Of a DNA stretch of 64,000 nt, positions 60,499-64,000 are shown piece after piece (position 1 is the stretch's first letter; each line of letters opens with the position of its first letter). Both the position numbers and the translations under genes were made by a program. The stretch lies in NCBI RefSeq assembly GCF_019880245.1, contig NZ_CP082286.1:2684521-2748520 (forward strand), written 5' to 3'. The notes below the pieces were generated by a model. The model made no database searches. It was not told the DNA's origin and worked only from the letters and a program-made list of their open reading frames with translations. Source of the stretch: Halobaculum roseum. GTDB lineage: Archaea; Halobacteriota; Halobacteria; Halobacteriales; Haloferacaceae.

Positions 60499-60915
60499 TC
60501 AGCCGCTCGTGACGATCTTCTCGGTCGGGATCCGGACGATGACGCGCGGGCCGGACTCCTCGCCGTGATGGGGGTACTCGTCGACGCCGAAGTACCGGTT
60601 CGCCAGTTCGTCGATGTGTTCGACAGCGCCCTCCTCCGTGAGCTCGGCCTCCCCCATGACGGACACGTAGCGGTACGGGTCGTCGGGGTCGGTGACCGAG
60701 AGGCCGACCTTCGGGTTGTTCCGGACGTTCCGCTCCTTTCGACGGCCGCGGGCGGTGTTCACGAGCACGTACTCGCGGTCCTCGTGGTCGACCCACACCG
60801 GCGTGACCTGCGGCGTGCCGTCGGGCATCACCGTCGAGAGGTGGGCGAACGACTCCGACTCGAAGATGTCGACGTGCGACTCGGGGATCACGTGCCTCCC
60901 TCGCACGCGGACCAC
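60499..60915 (-). CDS. PPOX-family flavin/F420-dependent oxidoreductase
   Basis: A 138-aa split-barrel protein with a GTG start. Typical motifs are FAHLSTVMPDGTPQVTPVWVDHE, YVLVNTARGRRKERNVRNNPKVGLSV (cofactor phosphate contacts) and YRYVSVMGEAELTEEGA. It belongs to the pyridoxamine-phosphate-oxidase-like class, many members of which use F420 in archaea. It is divergent from a winged-helix regulator, 237 nt away. Confidence 0.88.
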   Translation of the reverse strand: MVRVRGRHVIPESHVDIFESESFAHLSTVMPDGTPQVTPVWVDHEDREYVLVNTARGRRKERNVRNNPKVGLSVTDPDDPYRYVSVMGEAELTEEGAVEHIDELANRYFGVDEYPHHGEESGPRVIVRIPTEKIVTSG

Positions 60916-61080
60916 TTGGTCGTTGGCGTCGACGAGGTAATCGCTGGCGTCGACCCGGGGGTTGGCGTCGCCACCGTGGAGTGATCACGGCGCCGACACG
61001 ATGGCGACGACGCGCCGCAGATCGCCCGACACCGTCCGGATCACGTCGCGATCGACGCAGGTCGCGATCCGATAATATGC

Positions 61081-61095
61081 GTATAAGGGATATAC
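61081..61095. promoter_or_regulatory. inverted repeat GTATA-n5-TATAC
   Basis: A perfect 5-bp-arm inverted repeat within an A/T-rich intergenic segment between the divergent PPOX gene and winged-helix regulator. It lies about 60-70 nt before the regulator start, so an autoregulatory site is plausible. Confidence 0.35.
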
Positions 61096-61120
61096 ACGAG
61101 TTGGACTTGTATTGAGGCAA

Positions 61121-61128
61121 CCTTTACC
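61121..61128 (+). promoter_or_regulatory. TATA-like box of the winged-helix regulator
   Basis: CCTTTACC centred about 28 nt before ATG 61153. Confidence 0.5.
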
Positions 61129-61152
61129 ACCACCCTCGGACTTCGCTGAAGT

Positions 61153-61425
61153 ATGAGCACCAGTACCGCGGACCCGGACGCCGCAGACGCGCTCACCGAC
61201 ACAGAATATCGCGACCTCCTCAGCGACCTGCCGCCGAGCGCGAAGCTCGTCGCCAAGGTTCTCGAGGGCGACGCGCCGCTCTCGCAGGGCCAGCTGGCCG
61301 AGGAGTCGCTGCTGCCCGACCGCACCGTGCGCTACGCGCTCAACCGGCTCGAGGATCAGGGGCTCGTCGGCTCCCGCTACTCGTTCAAGGACGCGCGCAA
61401 GCAAGTCTACTACCTGAACCGGTAG
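61153..61425 (+). CDS. winged-helix (MarR/TrmB-like) transcriptional regulator
   Basis: A 90-aa protein. It is a compact winged helix: LPPSAKLVAKVLEGDAPLSQGQLAEESLLPDRTVRYALNRLEDQGLVGSRY (helices about 27-75), then a short wing ending KQVYYLNR. No ligand domain is present. It resembles small haloarchaeal MarR-type regulators. It is divergent from the PPOX gene. Confidence 0.88.
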   Translation: MSTSTADPDAADALTDTEYRDLLSDLPPSAKLVAKVLEGDAPLSQGQLAEESLLPDRTVRYALNRLEDQGLVGSRYSFKDARKQVYYLNR

Positions 61426-61516
61426 ACGATCGACCGGCGCGGCGACGCCGACGCGGTCGTCGTTCGACGCCGTCGCCGGCGGCGGTGCGTTCGGCCCGGA
61501 TACCGATCGGAATCCC

Positions 61517-61526
61517 CCCTTTTAAG
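61517..61526 (+). promoter_or_regulatory. TATA box of the GT2 gene
   Basis: CTTTTAAGTC centred 28 nt before ATG 61550. Confidence 0.6.
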
Positions 61527-61549
61527 TCTCCGACTTCCTACCATCGGCT

Positions 61550-62464
61550 ATGGAGCTCTCGGTGGTCGTCCCGACGCTCAACGGTCGGGACAGGCTGGCG
61601 GCCAGCCTCGACGCGCTGGCGACCGTCGCGCCGGACGCGGAGGTGATCGTGGTGAACGGTCCCTCCGCCGACGGGACGACCGGGATGGTGCGCGACCGCG
61701 ACGACGTGGACGTCCTCGTCGAGATCGCGGCGCGCAACGTGAACGTCGCCCGCAACGCGGGACTGGAGGTCGCCGACGGGGACGCGGTCGCCTTCCTCGG
61801 CTACGACCACGAGGTGGAGCCCGGCTGGCGCGAGGGCGTCGCCGACGCGTTCGCCGAGGGCGCGTCGGTCGTCACCGGGCCGCTGCGGCGGACGGTGCGC
61901 GGCGGCGCGACCAGCGACGGGTTGGAACGGCGCCGCATCGGCGACCGGGAGGTGTCGTACTTCAACGGTCGAAACGTCGTCTTCGCGCGCCCCGTGCTGG
62001 ATGATCTGGACGGGTTCGACGAGTACCTCGAGACCGGCGGCGCCCGCGACGCCGCCCACCGCCTCGCCGGGATGGGCGTTGACGTGACCTGGAGCGGCGA
62101 CGCCGCGGCCCGACGGCGCACTGAGGCGACCGACGGCGGGATCGAGCGCCGCGACCTCGGCTGGAAGTACCGGGCGCTCGCGTACCGGCTCGCGAAGAAC
62201 TACGGGATCCGCCCGACGGTCGTTCGCCGAACGATCAGCCACGCCGTCGGCGACGCCGTGGGCGCGATGCGCGACGTCCTCGGCGGCGAGGCGACCCCGA
62301 CCTCGTGGGCGCGGAACGGACGCGACGTGGTCGTGGGGATCTCCCGGGGGGCGTCCGACGGGCTCGTCGCCCGCGCGCGGGACCGCTCGCCGAAGCGGAA
62401 CCCGAACGGCGTCACCGTTCGGGCCGACCGGGCCGTCGCGCGGTACGACCGACGAACCGAGTAG
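61550..62464 (+). CDS. family-2 glycosyltransferase
   Basis: A 304-aa protein. The GT-A start is LSVVVPTLNGRDRLAASLDAL, then VIVVNGPSADGTTGMV and ARNVNVARNAGLEVADGD. The expected DxD is replaced by FLGYDHEVEPGW (Asp-His-Glu). A C-terminal helical region (about 200-304) is basic. It may take part in S-layer or lipid glycosylation, but no agl gene is adjacent and specificity is unknown. Confidence 0.85.
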   Translation: MELSVVVPTLNGRDRLAASLDALATVAPDAEVIVVNGPSADGTTGMVRDRDDVDVLVEIAARNVNVARNAGLEVADGDAVAFLGYDHEVEPGWREGVADAFAEGASVVTGPLRRTVRGGATSDGLERRRIGDREVSYFNGRNVVFARPVLDDLDGFDEYLETGGARDAAHRLAGMGVDVTWSGDAAARRRTEATDGGIERRDLGWKYRALAYRLAKNYGIRPTVVRRTISHAVGDAVGAMRDVLGGEATPTSWARNGRDVVVGISRGASDGLVARARDRSPKRNPNGVTVRADRAVARYDRRTE

Positions 62465-62515
62465 CCGACCGCTCGGAACCGATGGGTGCGGGATTCGGCC
62501 GGGGACCCGGGCTGC

Positions 62516-62575
62516 GGTTCAGAAGCTGGTTCTGGCGTCGATTCAGGAGCCGATTCTGCCGTCGGTTCAGGCGTC
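62516..62575. repeat. five imperfect 12-bp tandem repeats at the 3' end of the amidohydrolase gene
   Basis: Five head-to-tail 12-nt units share the pattern GRTTCWG followed by five variable bases ending mostly in C or T: units start at 62516, 62528, 62540, 62552 and 62564. The last unit overlaps the amidohydrolase stop. In the gene's frame, TGA recurs every 24 nt at 62567, 62543 and 62519 (lowest base of each codon). Confidence 0.75.
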
Positions 62576-63400
62576 GGCGCCGGGCGCCAGTCCCTCGATG
62601 ACGCGCGCGGCGTTCTTCGAGAGCGCGCGGTCGAGGAGGTCCTCGGGCACGTCGAGCGTGAGCACCTCCATCACGCCCACGTCGGGGTGGGTGTCCGGCG
62701 CGCCCGAGCCGAACAGCACGCGGTCGGGGTGTTCGAGGAGGCCGCGTTCGAGCACGTCGCGGAAGCGGACGAACGCGGTGTCGAGGTAGAGGTCGTCGTG
62801 GGAGTCCAACAGCTCCAGGGCCTCGTCCATCAGCGTCCGGTCGAGGGGGTAGCCACCGAACGACGAGAGGATCGTCGGGAAGTCGTACGACAGCACCGTG
62901 TCGGCGACCGCGCCGGGCGGGTAGCCGCGGCCGGCGTGGACGAGCACCGGTTCGCCGGCGGCCTCGATCTGTTCGAGCGTCGCCTCCGTGGGGAGGCCGT
63001 CGTTGACCGGGTCGAGCACGAAGCCGTGGAGGCGGCTGTCGTAGGCGTACTGCTCCACGTCGCCGGGGTCGGTGTGGTGGTCCTCGGGGGCGGCGGCGAG
63101 GTTGCGCAGCCGGGAGACGGGCGAGTCGCCGGGATCGCGCGGACCGTTCAGCCGGGCCATCGCGCGGAACGGCCGGTCGACCGAGAGGCGCGCGACCGCG
63201 TTGTTCGCGCGGAGGTACCCCTCGCCGGCGGGACGCGGGCCCGGCGCGACGGCCGACTGCACGACGCCGGCCTGGTGCATCTCGCGCTGGAGCCGCTCGG
63301 GAGTGATGTCGCGCCCGCGGGAGGCGACGACCGCGCCGTCGTCCGGGTCGAGGCGGGCGTGCACGTCGACCACGCGGAACCCGTGCTCCAACTCCAGCAT
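62567..63400 (-). CDS. amidohydrolase-like TIM-barrel protein
   Basis: A 277-aa protein. The N-terminus VVDVHARLDPDDG sits where amidohydrolases have D-x-H-x-H, but the second His is Arg. Later segments are PVLVHAGRGYP (strand-4/5 His) and the terminal RVLFGSGAPDTHP with Asp. It looks like the amidohydrolase_2 (decarboxylase/lactonase-like) group with an altered metal site. The tail ends within a 12-bp repeat array. The substrate is unknown. Confidence 0.8.
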   Translation of the reverse strand: MLELEHGFRVVDVHARLDPDDGAVVASRGRDITPERLQREMHQAGVVQSAVAPGPRPAGEGYLRANNAVARLSVDRPFRAMARLNGPRDPGDSPVSRLRNLAAAPEDHHTDPGDVEQYAYDSRLHGFVLDPVNDGLPTEATLEQIEAAGEPVLVHAGRGYPPGAVADTVLSYDFPTILSSFGGYPLDRTLMDEALELLDSHDDLYLDTAFVRFRDVLERGLLEHPDRVLFGSGAPDTHPDVGVMEVLTLDVPEDLLDRALSKNAARVIEGLAPGADA

Positions 63401-63562
63401 CTATCACCCCCCAACGACGCGCTCGACTTGAGTGTTGCAGTCTCCGCGCGCCGGTCGAGATCCCGCCGGCCGTCGGGGCTTCGCCGACCGATCCGCCGGC
63501 GATACTGACGCGAGCTATCACGTCGCAGTCGGGTAGTTTCCAACCGGATCGGCTACGATAAC

Positions 63563-63570
63563 TTCATATA
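63563..63570 (+). promoter_or_regulatory. TATA box of the thermosome gene
   Basis: TTCATATA centred about 36 nt before ATG 63603, allowing a short leader of roughly 10 nt. Confidence 0.5.
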
Positions 63571-63602
63571 GAACCACAACCATCCTACTCGTTGATCACT
63601 CC

Positions 63603-64000
63603 ATGAGTTACATGCAGCAGCCCCTCTACGTCCTGACGGAGTCGACCCAGCGAACCAGCGGCGCCGACGCGCGCCGGTCGAACGTCGCCGCGGGTCGGGC
63701 CGTCGCCGACGCGGTCCGAACGACGCTCGGACCTCGCGGCATGGACAAGATGCTCGTCGACTCCTCGGGCGGCGTGGTCGTCACGAACGACGGCGCGACG
63801 ATCCTGACGGAGATGGACATCGAGCACCCCGCCGCACGGATGCTCGTCGAGGTCGCAGAGTCCCAGGAGGCGGAGGTCGGCGACGGCACGACGACGGCGG
63901 CGGTCCTCGCGGGCGAACTCCTCGCTCGCGCCGAGGACCTCCTCGACGACGACGTCCACGCGACGGCCGTGGTCGAGGGGTACCACGAGGCGCTGCGGCT
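63603..64000 (+). CDS. thermosome (group II chaperonin) subunit, cut by window edge
   Basis: The first 132 codons are present and the frame is open at 64000. It begins [20 protein letters not shown], then [27 protein letters not shown], the conserved chaperonin ATP-site opening, followed by [10 protein letters not shown] and [15 protein letters not shown] with the catalytic Asp. It folds proteins in an ATP-driven double ring. The 3' three quarters lie outside the window. Confidence 0.95.
   Translation, partial: MSYMQQPLYVLTESTQRTSGADARRSNVAAGRAVADAVRTTLGPRGMDKMLVDSSGGVVVTNDGATILTEMDIEHPAARMLVEVAESQEAEVGDGTTTAAVLAGELLARAEDLLDDDVHATAVVEGYHEALR

Noticed and set aside
1-64000. CRISPR arrays, rRNA genes, intact transposases or a replication origin (orc1/cdc6 with repeats)
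   Set aside because: I saw no regularly spaced identical repeats, rRNA signatures, DDE or tyrosine transposase motifs, or Orc1/Cdc6 protein in this window.

Overview
The window is chromosomal DNA of a haloarchaeon (class Halobacteria). GC content is very high, the predicted proteins are strongly acidic, and Tat-type and lipobox signals are common. Many genes have a TATA-like element about 27-32 nt before the start codon, as expected for leaderless archaeal transcripts. Family content is archaeal: Mre11/Rad50, two B-family DNA polymerases, AglD, halocyanins, a thermosome subunit, archaeal signal peptidase and many small haloarchaeal families. Genes are densely packed; no gap between called genes exceeds 300 nt. 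One tRNA gene is present, with no rRNA, CRISPR array or intact insertion sequence.

Layout. 0-4.5 kb: SPFH protein, NfeD partner, small membrane protein, pyruvate kinase and a small winged-helix protein (all minus). 4.6-12.9 kb: AglD glycosyltransferase, an inosine/xanthosine triphosphatase, a Mre11-Rad50 operon led by an unrecognised small gene, and three small haloarchaeal genes. 13.1-19.7 kb: replicative PolB, then the SufC-SufB-SufD iron-sulfur assembly operon. 19.8-24.7 kb: MFS transporter, ferritin-like protein plus DtxR-type regulator, a low-GC PD-(D/E)XK-like nuclease running into tRNA-Gln(TTG), a 25-bp duplication of the tRNA 3' end, micro-ORFs and endonuclease III.

25-31.3 kb: a respiratory cluster encoding split b6f-type cytochrome b, two blue-copper halocyanins and several small haloarchaea-specific membrane proteins, with no Rieske gene among them. 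31.4-43 kb: Mn-type CDF transporter, signal peptidase, tRNA methylthiotransferase, beta-propeller lipoprotein, DeoC, DUF63 protein, acetyltransferase, asparaginase-type Ntn hydrolase, and a CDP-alcohol phosphatidyltransferase co-translated with a Gfo/Idh-aldo/keto reductase fusion. 43-52 kb: isocitrate dehydrogenase, a SUI1-like factor, a tightly overlapping RecA-like / small helical / PolB2 operon, an FAD-dependent oxidoreductase, an extremely acidic repeat protein, a DUF5815-like gene and an S66 peptidase. 52-64 kb: CarB, HD-domain protein, NAD kinase, KaiC-like ATPase with a long acidic linker, universal stress protein, methyltransferase, PPOX protein, winged-helix regulator, GT2 glycosyltransferase, amidohydrolase-like protein and the 5' part of a thermosome gene cut by the window edge.

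The best candidate for a little-described system is the RecA-like/106-aa/PolB2 operon (44.9-48.2 kb). Its genes overlap by 1 and 4 nt and its polymerase has lost proofreading motifs and part of motif C. This resembles in logic the bacterial ImuA-ImuB-DnaE2 mutagenesis cassettes, which is inference. The Rieske-less bc cluster and the tRNA-Gln/nuclease locus come next.
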